This document shows positions 41,127 to 49,084 of a stretch of 64,000 nucleotides of DNA, piece by piece. Numbering within the stretch: position 1 is the stretch's first letter; the number at the start of each line of letters is the position of its first letter. Origin of the DNA: Pseudomonas sp. Fl4BN1 (lineage in GTDB: Bacteria; Pseudomonadota; Gammaproteobacteria; Pseudomonadales; Pseudomonadaceae); assembly GCF_009908285.1 (NCBI RefSeq), contig NZ_JAAARM010000013.1, positions 124,001 to 188,000 on the forward strand, in the 5' to 3' direction. A program made the position numbers and the translations under genes. The notes below the pieces were generated by a model. That model saw nothing but the letters and a program-made list of their open reading frames with translations, was not told the origin of the DNA and ran no database searches.

Positions 41127-41999
41127 GTGAGTCTCACAGTCATTGCGCAGCGTATGGGTATATCAAGCTTTCAGCGACTGATGATTGGCCTGGTCTTGAG
41201 CTCCTTGTTGGTCGGTTGCTCCAGTAGCAAATCCAGCAGTGTGGGTGTGGTTGAGCGTAACAATAATGTGGCGCCACAACGTGCTGCCGTCACGACTGGG
41301 CAATATGTAGTGCGTCGCGGGGATACGTTGTTCTCCATTGCCTTCCGTTATGGCTGGGACTACAAGGCACTGGCCGCCCGTAACAACATTGCCGAGCCCT
41401 ACACCATTCATCCTGGGCAGACCATTCGCTTTGACGGCCGCACTGGCGCGGTGCCGACCACCGTGGTGACGAGTACCCAGTCCGGCGCTTCTTCATCCAG
41501 CAAGACCACGATTATCCGTCGCCCTGTAGGCGCTGCCAACACGCCACCAGCAGCCACCACAGCAGCACCTGCAGTGGGTACTGCGAGCAAGCCGGCAGCG
41601 GCTCCGCTTCCGCCAGCAGGCCCCGCTCCAACCGGTTGGGGGTGGCCATCCAACGGTGTTCTCATTGGAAAATTTTCTTCAAACGGTAGTTTGAATAAAG
41701 GCATTGATATCGCCGGGGATTTGGGACAGCCTGTTTTAGCTGCGTCTGATGGGACGGTGGTTTACGCCGGGAGTGGCTTAAGGGGCTACGGCGAATTAGT
41801 CATCATCAAACACAGCGAAACCTACGTCAGTGCTTACGGCCACAACCGCAAGCTATTGGTTCGGGAGGGACAGCAGGTCAAAGTCGGACAGACAATTGCC
41901 GAGATGGGATCAACTGGTACAGACCGGGTGAAACTGCACTTTGAGATTCGCCGACAAGGTAAACCTGTAGATCCGCTGCAATTCCTGCCACGTCGTTGA
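41127..41999 (+). CDS. nlpD: Lipoprotein NlpD (LysM and degenerate LytM activator of amidase)
   Basis: An envelope lipoprotein that activates the cell-separation amidase AmiC. It has 290 residues from the GTG at 41127 (ribosome site AAGGGAG). The lipobox LLVGCSSS is near residue 30, LysM at about 72-115 (YVVRRGDTLFSIAFRYGWDY), a Pro/Ala/Thr-rich linker at 120-185, and a LytM domain at 190-288. LytM metal residues are missing (GID instead of HxxxD; KLHFE instead of HLHFE), as expected for a non-catalytic activator. The main rpoS promoter usually lies inside this gene. Confidence 0.95.
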   Translation: MSLTVIAQRMGISSFQRLMIGLVLSSLLVGCSSSKSSSVGVVERNNNVAPQRAAVTTGQYVVRRGDTLFSIAFRYGWDYKALAARNNIAEPYTIHPGQTIRFDGRTGAVPTTVVTSTQSGASSSSKTTIIRRPVGAANTPPAATTAAPAVGTASKPAAAPLPPAGPAPTGWGWPSNGVLIGKFSSNGSLNKGIDIAGDLGQPVLAASDGTVVYAGSGLRGYGELVIIKHSETYVSAYGHNRKLLVREGQQVKVGQTIAEMGSTGTDRVKLHFEIRRQGKPVDPLQFLPRR

Positions 42000-42105
42000 T
42001 CCGTTACCAGCCTGTTCCACTCGCGTAGAGGGAACAGGCTCCAGTGTTGCCAAGGATAAAGGCGACGCTTGAGCCTGAGGTCGAACTCACCAAAGGACTA
42101 TAACA

Positions 42106-43113
42106 ATGGCTCTCAGTAAAGAAGTGCCGGAGTTTGACATCGACGATGAGGTTCTCCTTATGGAGAGCAGCATCGATATGGATTCGATGTCGAATAATGA
42201 GGGGGCAACTCCACCTTCCGTTCGCGCCAAATCCAAAAGCTCCGCTTCACTTAAACAACACAAGTACATTGATTACACCCGCGCGCTCGACGCGACGCAG
42301 TTGTACCTCAACGAAATCGGTTTTTCTCCATTGCTCTCTCCTGAAGAGGAAGTGCACTTTGCGCGCCTGTCGCAAAGTGGCGACCCGGCGGGGCGCAAAC
42401 GCATGATTGAAAGCAACTTGCGATTGGTGGTGAAAATCGCCCGACGCTATGTCAATCGCGGATTGTCGCTGCTGGATCTGATCGAAGAGGGCAACCTCGG
42501 CTTGATCCGAGCGGTTGAGAAGTTCGATCCGGAACGTGGCTTTCGCTTCTCGACCTATGCCACCTGGTGGATTCGTCAGACCATCGAGCGGGCAATCATG
42601 AATCAGACCCGGACCATCCGGTTGCCGATTCATGTGGTTAAAGAACTCAACGTTTACTTGCGCGCCGCTCGTGAGTTGACGCAAAAACTCGATCATGAAC
42701 CTTCTCCCGAAGAAATCGCCAACCTGCTGGAGAAGCCGGTGGCTGAAGTCAAACGCATGCTCGGCTTGAACGAGCGGGTGTCTTCGGTCGATGTCTCGCT
42801 GGGCCCGGATTCGGACAAGACCCTGTTGGATACTCTCACTGACGACCGTCCAACGGATCCTTGTGAGCTGTTGCAGGACGATGATCTGTCACAGAGTATC
42901 GATCAATGGTTGTCCGAGCTGACCGAGAAGCAGCGTGAAGTGGTGGTGCGCCGCTTTGGTCTGCGTGGGCATGAGAGCAGTACCCTTGAGGACGTTGGCC
43001 TGGAGATCGGTCTGACCCGTGAGCGGGTTCGGCAGATTCAGGTTGAAGGGCTCAAGCGCTTGCGGGAGATCCTGGAGAAGAATGGATTATCCAGTGAGTC
43101 GCTGTTTCAGTAG
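42106..43113 (+). CDS. rpoS: RNA polymerase sigma factor RpoS
   Basis: The stationary-phase and general-stress sigma factor, 335 residues. An acidic N-terminus is followed by region 1.2 (ATQLYLNEIGFSPLLSPEEE), region 2 (GNLGLIRAVEKFDPERGFRF and FSTYATWWIRQTIERAIMNQ), region 3, and region 4 (LGLEIGLTRERVRQIQVEG). It sits downstream of nlpD and upstream of rsmZ, the standard Pseudomonas order. A perfect terminator follows at 43135. Confidence 0.98.
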   Translation: MALSKEVPEFDIDDEVLLMESSIDMDSMSNNEGATPPSVRAKSKSSASLKQHKYIDYTRALDATQLYLNEIGFSPLLSPEEEVHFARLSQSGDPAGRKRMIESNLRLVVKIARRYVNRGLSLLDLIEEGNLGLIRAVEKFDPERGFRFSTYATWWIRQTIERAIMNQTRTIRLPIHVVKELNVYLRAARELTQKLDHEPSPEEIANLLEKPVAEVKRMLGLNERVSSVDVSLGPDSDKTLLDTLTDDRPTDPCELLQDDDLSQSIDQWLSELTEKQREVVVRRFGLRGHESSTLEDVGLEIGLTRERVRQIQVEGLKRLREILEKNGLSSESLFQ

Positions 43114-43134
43114 CTTCTGGAGTTAACCCGCAAA

Positions 43135-43160
43135 AGCCCCGATCAACTCGGGGCTTTTTA
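43135..43160 (+). terminator. rpoS intrinsic terminator
   Basis: AGCCCCGA and TCGGGGCT pair exactly around a TCAAC loop and are followed by TTTTTA. Confidence 0.88.
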
Positions 43161-43226
43161 TTGCGTGGACGTAATATCTATTGATTCTCCTATTCTGATT
43201 ACTCTCGGGATTATTCTTAACTTGTG

Positions 43227-43244
43227 TGTAAGCCAAAGATTACT
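43227..43244 (+). promoter_or_regulatory. Putative GacA upstream activating sequence of rsmZ
   Basis: TGTAAG, a 6-base spacer and ATTACT match the GacA-box consensus TGTAAG-N6-CTTACA in 10 of 12 positions. The left half is perfect and the right half matches 4 of 6. It lies about 185 bp upstream of the likely rsmZ start, the distance known for Pseudomonas rsmZ genes. The whole 43160-43410 stretch is strikingly AT-rich compared with its surroundings. Confidence 0.65.
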
Positions 43245-43414
43245 TTTTCGTAAGTATTCGGTTCTCGGCTACTTCTAACTTGCCCAAATCTTCTTAAGAG
43301 TTTTTTTATCTATTTGATTTATAAGGTTTTTTGTATTTTTCGATATTGTGTTGGACAAGAAGTCCTGCAAATAGTGCGATTGCTCTCGCCTGGGAACTCT
43401 TTAATATCAGCCTT

Positions 43415-43542
43415 GTGTCGACGGATAGACACAACCATCAAGGAGGATGGTCAGGACATCGCAGGACGCGATTCATCAGGACGATGAAAAGGAACACAGG
43501 GACTAGGGAAAATGTGGGCGGGTCATACCGCCCCTTTTTTTT
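43415..43542 (+). ncRNA. rsmZ: RsmZ small RNA (CsrA/RsmA-sequestering)
   Basis: A roughly 128-nt RNA that titrates RsmA/RsmE and so relieves repression of secondary-metabolism and exoproduct mRNAs in the Gac/Rsm cascade. A TAATAT -10 lies at 43402-43407. At least seven GGA motifs are seen (ACGGATAG, AAGGAGGATGG, CAGGACATC, CAGGACGCG, CAGGACGATG, AAGGAACAC, GGGACTAGGGA), several exposed in predicted loops of short stems. The 3' end is an intrinsic terminator: GGGCGG and CCGCCC around 6 bases, then eight T. Location between rpoS and fdxA is the known rsmZ locus. Confidence 0.93.
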
Positions 43543-43587
43543 GCCTGTCAAAAAGTCCCGAGAGCAAATCCCGGATTCCAGAAACGC

Positions 43588-43610
43588 AAAAGGCCCGCAA
43601 GGGGCCTTTT
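43588..43610. terminator. Bidirectional terminator between rsmZ and fdxA
   Basis: AAAAGGCCC and GGGCCTTTT pair around GCAAG, giving a U tract on either strand. It ends leftward fdxA and backs up the rsmZ terminator. Confidence 0.85.
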
Positions 43611-43627
43611 CAGGAGCTCGGCGGCAA

Positions 43628-43951
43628 TCAGCGTTCGAGGTCTTTGATCTTGCCTTTGACGCCATCCCACTCTTCGGCATCGGGCAAAGATTCTTTCTTT
43701 TCAGTAATGTTCGGCCAGATCTCAGCCAGCTCGACGTTCAACTGAATGAACTCTTGCATCTCTTCCGGGACTTCATCCTCGGAGAAAATCGCTACAGCGG
43801 GGCATTCAGGCTCGCACAGCGCGCAGTCGATGCACTCATCCGGGTGAATCACCAGGAAGTTCGGGCCTTCGTAAAAGCAGTCCACCGGACAGACTTCTAC
43901 GCAGTCGGTGTACTTGCACTTGATGCAGTTGTCGGTGACGACGAAGGTCAT
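43628..43951 (-). CDS. fdxA: 7Fe ferredoxin FdxA
   Basis: A small electron carrier of 107 residues with one [3Fe-4S] and one [4Fe-4S] cluster. Cys residues occur in NCIKCKYTDCVEVCPVDCFY (first cluster region) and ECIDCALCEPECP (second), followed by a C-terminal extension of about 50 residues typical of Azotobacter/Pseudomonas ferredoxin I. It lies between rsmZ and mutS. The exact redox partner is unknown. Confidence 0.96.
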   Translation of the reverse strand: MTFVVTDNCIKCKYTDCVEVCPVDCFYEGPNFLVIHPDECIDCALCEPECPAVAIFSEDEVPEEMQEFIQLNVELAEIWPNITEKKESLPDAEEWDGVKGKIKDLER

Positions 43952-44093
43952 TTCTAATTCTCTCCTCAGGCGGCGGCAGCGGAGCCCCTACATGACGGGG
44001 TCGCCAGGTTTGGGAGCGATAGTCTGCGAACCAGGCTAATAGTCCGCAGCATCCCAAACCGCGCGAGATTCTAACAGCTTGAAGGCGTTCGCG

Positions 44094-46673
44094 TTAGATG
44101 CGTGTCTTCAATGTATAGAGCATTTCCAGTGCCCGACGTGGTGTCATGTCATCCAGATCCAGCTTGGCCAGGTCATCGAGTACCGGGTGGGGCAGGCTGG
44201 CGAACATGTCGCTTTGTTGCGGAACCGAGGTTTTACCCGGTGCTGGTTGCGGTATGTCGTGGGGCAGACTAGTGGTTTCCAGGCGGCTCAAATGCTCACG
44301 GGCGCGCAGGATGACAGGGCTGGGAACCCCCGCCAGCTGGGCTACTGCCAGGCCATAGCTTTGGCTGGCAGGGCCGGGCAGGACATGGTGCAGGAAGACG
44401 ATACGCTCATTATGCTCAGTGGCATTGAGGTGCACGTTGGCTACCAGTGGCTCGCTTTCTGGCAGCACGGTCAGCTCGAAGTAGTGGGTGGCGAACAGAG
44501 TATAGGCGCGCAAATGGGCGAGACGTTCTGCCGCAGCCCAGGCCAGAGAAAGTCCGTCAAACGTGCTGGTACCACGACCGACTTCGTCCATCAGCACCAG
44601 GCTGCGCTCTGTGGCGTTGTGCAGGATGTTCGCGGTTTCGCTCATTTCCACCATGAAGGTCGAACGACCGCCCGCCAGGTCGTCGCTGGAGCCGATCCGG
44701 GTAAAGATCCGGTCCACCAGGGACAGCTCGCAGCTCGCAGCCGGAACAAAGCTACCAATATGCGCCAGCAGTACGATCAGCGCGGTCTGCCGCATATAGG
44801 TGGATTTACCGCCCATGTTCGGACCGGTGATCACCAGCATCCGGGTGTTGTCGTCCAGGCTTAGGTCGTTGGCCACGAAAGGCGTGGTTAGCACCTGCTC
44901 CACTACCGGGTGACGACCCTGGGTGATGCGCATGCAGGGTTCGCTGACAAAACGTGGGCAGTTCAGGTCCAGGTTCAGTGCGCGCTCGGCCAGGTTGCTC
45001 AGTACGTCCAGTTCGGCCAGGGCCCCGGCGGTGTCTTGCAGTGGCGGCAGGTGGCTGATCAGATTTTCCAGCAGGGCGTCGTAGAGCATCTTTTCGCGAG
45101 CCAGGGCGCGGCTCTTGGCGGACAGTGCCTTGTCTTCGAAGGCCTTGAGCTCCGGGGTGATGAAGCGTTCGGCACCTTTGAGGGTCTGACGGCGAATATA
45201 GTCCGCGGGCGCCTGCTCGGCCTGCTTGCTCGGCAGCTCGATAAAGTAGCCATGAATACGGTTGTAACCGACCTTGAGGTTGGCCAGACCGGTACGGGCC
45301 TTTTCCCGGGCTTCGAGGTCGATCAGGAACTGTCCGGCGTTCTCACTCAGCGATTGCAACTCGTCCAGTTCGGCGTCGTAGCCGGTCTTGAGCACGCCGC
45401 CATCGCGGATAACCGCTGGAGGATTGTCGATGATCGCCTTGGCCAGCAATGCGGCGAGTTCCGGGTAGGTGCTGGTGGTGACCGCCAGTTGATTGAGGTG
45501 AGTTGCCTCCAGCTCGGTCATTGCCTCTTGCAGTTCTGGCAGCGCAGCCAGGGCGTCGCGCAGGCGGGCCAAGTCTCGCGGACGGGCATTGCGTAAGCCG
45601 ATTCGCGCAAGGATCCGCTCGATATCGCCGATTTCCTTCAGCTGTGGCTGCAGCCGTTCGAAGCGATACCCGTCCAACAGGCAGGTGATCGACGACTGAC
45701 GCGCCTGCAGGACCTTGAGGTCCCGCAGGGGGCGATTCAGCCAGCGGGTCAGCAGTCGGCTGCCCATGGCGGTCTGGCAGCGATCAACTACCGATTGCAG
45801 AGTATTGTCGCGTCCGCCGGCCAGGTTGGTGTCCAACTCCAGGTTGCGACGGCTGGCGCCGTCCAGCACCACGGTGTCGTCCAGGCGTTCGTGACGCAGG
45901 CTGCGCAAGTGGGGCAGGGCAGTGCGCTGGGTTTCCTTGGCGTAGCTCAGCAGGCAACCGGCGGCGCCGATAGCCAGGGTCAGGTTCTCGCAGCCGAAGC
46001 CCTTGAGGTCCTGAGTGGAAAACTGTTGGCACAGGCTCTTGTGCGCCGAGTCGCGCTCGAAATCCCAGGGCGCGCGACGCCGAACACCACGGCGTTTTTC
46101 CGCCGGCAGGCCTTGTGGCCAGTCGTCGGGGATCATCAGCTCGACCGGATTGATGCGCTCCAGCTCGGCTAGCAGGTTCTCCCAGCCCTTGATTTCCAGC
46201 ACGCTGAAGTTGCCGCTGGTGATATCCAGAACCGCCAGGCCGAACAGGCGCTCATCACCCAGCACGGCAGCGATCAGGTTGTCGCGGCGTTCGTCCAGCA
46301 GGGCCTCGTCGCTGACGGTACCCGGGGTGATGATGCGCACTACCTGACGGTCTACAGGACCTTTGCTGGTAGCGGGATCACCGACCTGCTCGCAGATCAC
46401 CACCGACTCGCCAAGTTTCACCAGCTTGGCCAGATAGCCCTCGGCGGCATGGTAAGGGATGCCGCACATGGGAATCGCCTGGCCTGCCGACTGTCCACGC
46501 GCCGTCAGGGTGATGTCGAGCAATTTGGCGGCCTTCTTCGCGTCTTCATAGAAGATCTCGTAGAAGTCGCCCATGCGGTAGAACATCAACTGGTCAGGGT
46601 GCTGGTTCTTGAGGCGCCAGTACTGTTGCATCATCGGCGTGTGGGAGGACAGATCGGAGGTATTTTTACTCAT
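44094..46673 (-). CDS. mutS: DNA mismatch repair protein MutS
   Basis: Recognises mismatches and recruits MutL. It has 859 residues. The N-terminal mismatch-binding domain carries FYRMGDFYEIFYEDA (Phe-x-Glu wedge), followed by connector, core/clamp (about 265-560) and the ATPase with Walker A GPNMGGKSTYMRQTA near residue 620, then DEVGRGTSTFDGLSLAWA. The product is full length and shows no lesion. mutS marks the left border of the tailocin island in fluorescent pseudomonads. Confidence 0.98.
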   Translation of the reverse strand: MSKNTSDLSSHTPMMQQYWRLKNQHPDQLMFYRMGDFYEIFYEDAKKAAKLLDITLTARGQSAGQAIPMCGIPYHAAEGYLAKLVKLGESVVICEQVGDPATSKGPVDRQVVRIITPGTVSDEALLDERRDNLIAAVLGDERLFGLAVLDITSGNFSVLEIKGWENLLAELERINPVELMIPDDWPQGLPAEKRRGVRRRAPWDFERDSAHKSLCQQFSTQDLKGFGCENLTLAIGAAGCLLSYAKETQRTALPHLRSLRHERLDDTVVLDGASRRNLELDTNLAGGRDNTLQSVVDRCQTAMGSRLLTRWLNRPLRDLKVLQARQSSITCLLDGYRFERLQPQLKEIGDIERILARIGLRNARPRDLARLRDALAALPELQEAMTELEATHLNQLAVTTSTYPELAALLAKAIIDNPPAVIRDGGVLKTGYDAELDELQSLSENAGQFLIDLEAREKARTGLANLKVGYNRIHGYFIELPSKQAEQAPADYIRRQTLKGAERFITPELKAFEDKALSAKSRALAREKMLYDALLENLISHLPPLQDTAGALAELDVLSNLAERALNLDLNCPRFVSEPCMRITQGRHPVVEQVLTTPFVANDLSLDDNTRMLVITGPNMGGKSTYMRQTALIVLLAHIGSFVPAASCELSLVDRIFTRIGSSDDLAGGRSTFMVEMSETANILHNATERSLVLMDEVGRGTSTFDGLSLAWAAAERLAHLRAYTLFATHYFELTVLPESEPLVANVHLNATEHNERIVFLHHVLPGPASQSYGLAVAQLAGVPSPVILRAREHLSRLETTSLPHDIPQPAPGKTSVPQQSDMFASLPHPVLDDLAKLDLDDMTPRRALEMLYTLKTRI

Positions 46674-46794
46674 TGGTATTTAGGCGGGTTCGTTGAATGG
46701 GTGACGCAAAGGAGCGCTGGGCTCGGCTTTTTGCAGATGGCGGCAAGGTTACCATGGGCGCCCTGGCCTCGCAGGCACCAAGGCGCTACTGCGT

Positions 46795-46823
46795 TTGTCC
46801 GGTAAATGCATTACATCTATGCA
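46795..46823 (+). promoter_or_regulatory. Putative prtR promoter with TGCAT palindrome
   Basis: TTGTCC, 17 bp and TATGCA form a plausible weak promoter. An inverted repeat TGCAT (46807-46811) and ATGCA (46819-46823) covers the spacer and -10. The same half-sites recur at the tailocin promoter, so this is a likely autoregulatory operator. Confidence 0.5.
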
Positions 46824-46859
46824 AAACAGCATTTGTCATTGACTAAAAGATCGAGCAAT

Positions 46860-47606
46860 ATGCGTTCTATGCAAATACGCAATGTTTCTACCGTCCTAAG
46901 AGAGCTACTGGATCGCGATGGAATCTCCCCCACGGAGCTTCACCGTCGCACCGGTGTGCCTCAATCCACCCTCTCGCGGATTCTCAGCGGGAAGATTGTC
47001 GATCCCTCGGATAAACACATTTCGCGGATCGCCGAATACTTCCAGGTGAGCACCGATCAACTGCGTGGGCGCGTGGGCATCACGCCTGCCCGGTCCGCAG
47101 CCCCCCGTGACGAGATTCATTCGGAACTCAAGGATATAAGCCTGTGGGACGACGACACCCCGATCGATGATGACGAGGTGTCGGTTCCCTTTCTGCGTGA
47201 GGTTGAATTGGCTGCTGGATCAGGAAGATTCGTCATCGAGGAAAGCGAGCGCTCCAGCCTGCGATTCGGCAAGCGCAGCCTGCGGCACAACGGCGTGCAG
47301 TTCGATCAGGCCAAGTGCGTCACGGTGCGTGGCAACAGCATGTTGCCGGTGCTGCGCGATGGTGCCACGGTCGGGGTCAATGCCGGCAAGTGCGCGATTG
47401 GCGATATCGTCGACGGCGACCTGTACGCAATCAACCACAATGGTCAGTTGCGGGTGAAGCAACTGTATCGTCTGCCCACCGGGATTCGCCTGCGCAGCTT
47501 CAACCGCGATGAGCATCCTGATGAGGACTACAGCTTCCAGGAAATCCAGGAAGAGCAGATCAGCATCCTCGGTCACGTCTTCTGGTGGGGCATGTACGCC
47601 CGCTGA
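46860..47606 (+). CDS. prtR: LexA-like (S24) tailocin repressor, PrtR type
   Basis: The SOS-cleavable repressor of the tailocin island, 248 residues from the ATG at 46860; an upstream ATG at 46806 lies within the promoter. An N-terminal HTH (about 5-65, LHRRTGVPQSTLSRILSGK) is joined by an acidic linker to a peptidase S24 domain. The Ala119-Gly120 cleavage bond (VELAAGSGR), Ser160 (RGNSMLPVLRDG) and Lys200 (LRVKQLYR) are all present, so RecA-stimulated self-cleavage should work. No separate activator PrtN gene is visible in the window. Confidence 0.93.
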   Translation: MRSMQIRNVSTVLRELLDRDGISPTELHRRTGVPQSTLSRILSGKIVDPSDKHISRIAEYFQVSTDQLRGRVGITPARSAAPRDEIHSELKDISLWDDDTPIDDDEVSVPFLREVELAAGSGRFVIEESERSSLRFGKRSLRHNGVQFDQAKCVTVRGNSMLPVLRDGATVGVNAGKCAIGDIVDGDLYAINHNGQLRVKQLYRLPTGIRLRSFNRDEHPDEDYSFQEIQEEQISILGHVFWWGMYAR

Positions 47607-47623
47607 CCCATTACCGTCAGGCA

Positions 47624-47652
47624 AAGCCCGCTCTTGAGCGGGCTTTTTTTTG
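47624..47652 (+). terminator. prtR intrinsic terminator
   Basis: AAGCCCGCTC and GAGCGGGCTT pair around TT and are followed by a run of T residues. Confidence 0.88.
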
Positions 47653-47712
47653 CCTCCGAAAAGTATCCCGGCCCTTTGTTTATGCGCTCTCTATGCGTTT
47701 CAGCAAACTCCT

Positions 47713-47765
47713 TGCATAAATAAATGCATTTACGCATTGACTACATATGCATTGATGCATAATAT
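47713..47765 (+). promoter_or_regulatory. Main tailocin promoter with repressor operators
   Basis: TTGACT at 47737-47742, a 17-bp spacer and TAATAT at 47760-47765 form a near-consensus sigma70 promoter. TGCAT palindromes overlie it: TGCAT-N6-ATGCA at 47713-47728 just upstream, and ATGCAT-TG-ATGCAT at 47747-47760 filling the spacer to the -10. A GCATTT...CATTGACTA block (47726-47743) also occurs near prtR (46829-46845). Direct repression by the PrtR-type protein is inferred. Confidence 0.7.
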
Positions 47766-47827
47766 GAGTCCCAAGCCGCGCAACAGCGGCTGCAGCGACG
47801 CTCTTTAGTGGCAAAGCAAAGGCAGCG

Positions 47828-47989
47828 ATGAACCGGCCTCGACGGTTCAGAGGGTTGGCAACTGACCCGGGTGTGCAGCGTAAAGCACCAGAAGCAGTTA
47901 TCCGGCGGACAGGGTCGCGGTCGGAGGAACAATTTAAATGGGTCCGTACCGCGCCAGTAGCGCCGAAAGACCAAGGATTGCATTACTGA
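47828..47989 (+). CDS. Possible 53-residue leader peptide
   Basis: The frame ATG 47828 to TGA 47987-47989 encodes a basic peptide beginning MNRPRRFRGLATDPG and ending PKDQGLHY. Its stop lies one base before the terminator hairpin at 47991, an arrangement seen both at the end of small genes and in leader-peptide attenuators. The ribosome site is weak (AAGGCAG) and no homologue is recognised, so it may be chance. Confidence 0.3.
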   Translation: MNRPRRFRGLATDPGVQRKAPEAVIRRTGSRSEEQFKWVRTAPVAPKDQGLHY

Positions 47990-47990
47990 A

Positions 47991-48013
47991 AAGCCCGGGC
48001 GACCGGGCTTTTT
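47991..48013 (+). terminator. Strong terminator inside tailocin leader
   Basis: AAGCCCGG, a GCGA tetraloop and CCGGGCTT followed by TTT form an 8-bp perfect stem with U5. It is upstream of the first structural gene, so either antitermination or partial readthrough is needed for the operon. Confidence 0.8.
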
Positions 48014-48124
48014 GGAATGCCTACCTAATGTGGGCCGCCGACAGACAGGGACCCTTTGAAACATCGTTATCAGCCTTCTATCAACTGGCCATTTCGCTGG
48101 CCTCAATCCGCACGGGAGACGTGA

Positions 48125-48475
48125 ATGACAAACGAGCAACAAGCGTTGCTGGACATGCCGATCTGGCTGGTCATCGTCCTGGCGCTGGTCGGTGGCGTTT
48201 CCGGCGAAATGTGGCGCGCCGACAAGGAGGGCGCCCGTGGCTGGTCGCTGTTGCGGCGCCTGGCACTGCGCTCTGGAGCCTGCGTGGTCTGCGGGGTCTC
48301 GGCAATCATGCTGCTGTATGCCGCCGGCGTTTCGATCTGGACCGCCTGCGCCTTCGGTTGCCTGACTGCCATGGCCGGCGCCGACGTCGCCATCGGCCTC
48401 TATGAGCGCTGGGCAGCCAAGCGCATCGGGGTTTGTGAGCCACCTTCCCGTGACTCCCACTCGGATCAGCCTTGA
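48125..48475 (+). CDS. Phage-type holin
   Basis: A small inner-membrane protein of 116 residues. It has a hydrophobic segment at about 12-28 (IWLVIVLALVGGVSGEM), and two at about 50-70 and 72-90, with charged ends. Its place after the repressor and before the baseplate genes equals the R-pyocin holin locus (PA0614). It forms membrane lesions that free the tailocins by lysis. The 87 bp following contain no recognisable gene. Confidence 0.8.
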   Translation: MTNEQQALLDMPIWLVIVLALVGGVSGEMWRADKEGARGWSLLRRLALRSGACVVCGVSAIMLLYAAGVSIWTACAFGCLTAMAGADVAIGLYERWAAKRIGVCEPPSRDSHSDQP

Positions 48476-48562
48476 CGCCCTGATCAGCTCCAGCCTTCAA
48501 CGAGGTCTACCGGTTCGTCCCCGACAGGCGTGGCCGCATGGACCTGATTCTGGAACTAGACA

Positions 48563-49084
48563 ATGAACGAACTGACGCAGCTACAAGCCGCCATCACGTC
48601 CACGATTAAGGCGGCTATGCCGCATCTCCATACTGTTGAGGCATTCCCCAAAGCACTGGATGGCTCCTCTGAGCCGGCGATTTACCTTGCAATCATCGGC
48701 CTGGACCAGGGCCCGGACCCTGGTGACGGTCGCAGTTGTATGCGGACAACCTTTGAGGCCCGTGCGCTGGTTGATCCAAGCCTTGCACAGGCACCCTTGC
48801 AGGCGGCGATTCTGGCGGCGCAGCTAATCGAGCTGTTGCGTTGTCAGCATTGGGCACTCGACTTTGTCGAAGGCGCGACAGCGGTGTCGGCGAAGCCTGC
48901 CGGCACTTCTGCGGAACCCGTGCAGAGCGCCGAGTGGATCGTGCAATGGCAGCAGCTTATCTATCTTGGCCAGGAACAATGGCCATGGCCGAACCAACCT
49001 CCGGGAACGCTGGTGTTGGGCTTCAGTCCCGATATCGGTCCTGGTCACGAGGCTGACTATCAGTCACCGGAGCAAATGGAGTGA
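48563..49084 (+). CDS. Tailocin protein of the PA0615 position, possible tail completion protein
   Basis: A 173-residue protein with no firm domain recognised by eye. The N-terminus (LTQLQAAITSTIKAAMPHLH) and the middle (EARALVDPSLAQAPLQAAIL) resemble small phage proteins of the gp37/tail-terminator type. It occupies the R-pyocin PA0615 slot between holin and gpV, which supports a structural role in the tail. It overlaps the next gene by 4 bp (GTGA). Confidence 0.55.
   Translation: MNELTQLQAAITSTIKAAMPHLHTVEAFPKALDGSSEPAIYLAIIGLDQGPDPGDGRSCMRTTFEARALVDPSLAQAPLQAAILAAQLIELLRCQHWALDFVEGATAVSAKPAGTSAEPVQSAEWIVQWQQLIYLGQEQWPWPNQPPGTLVLGFSPDIGPGHEADYQSPEQME

Larger units (their letters stand above)
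47773..48124 (+). promoter_or_regulatory. Long tailocin operon leader with internal terminator
   Basis: About 350 bases separate the promoter from the holin start. The leader holds a 53-codon frame and a perfect terminator at 47991, both listed separately. A strong ribosome site (GGAGG near 47923) also precedes an ATG at 47938 whose frame runs into holin out of phase. These elements suggest control by premature termination, or release of a short RNA of about 240 nt. Confidence 0.5.

Noticed and set aside
41127..41999. Active M23 endopeptidase
   Set aside because: The metal-binding His residues of the LytM domain are replaced, which fits the non-catalytic NlpD activator.
47938..48405. Frame with strong GGAGG site overlapping holin out of phase
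   Set aside because: The second half becomes Arg-rich shadow of the holin gene, so a full-length protein is unlikely; only the start region may matter for leader control.
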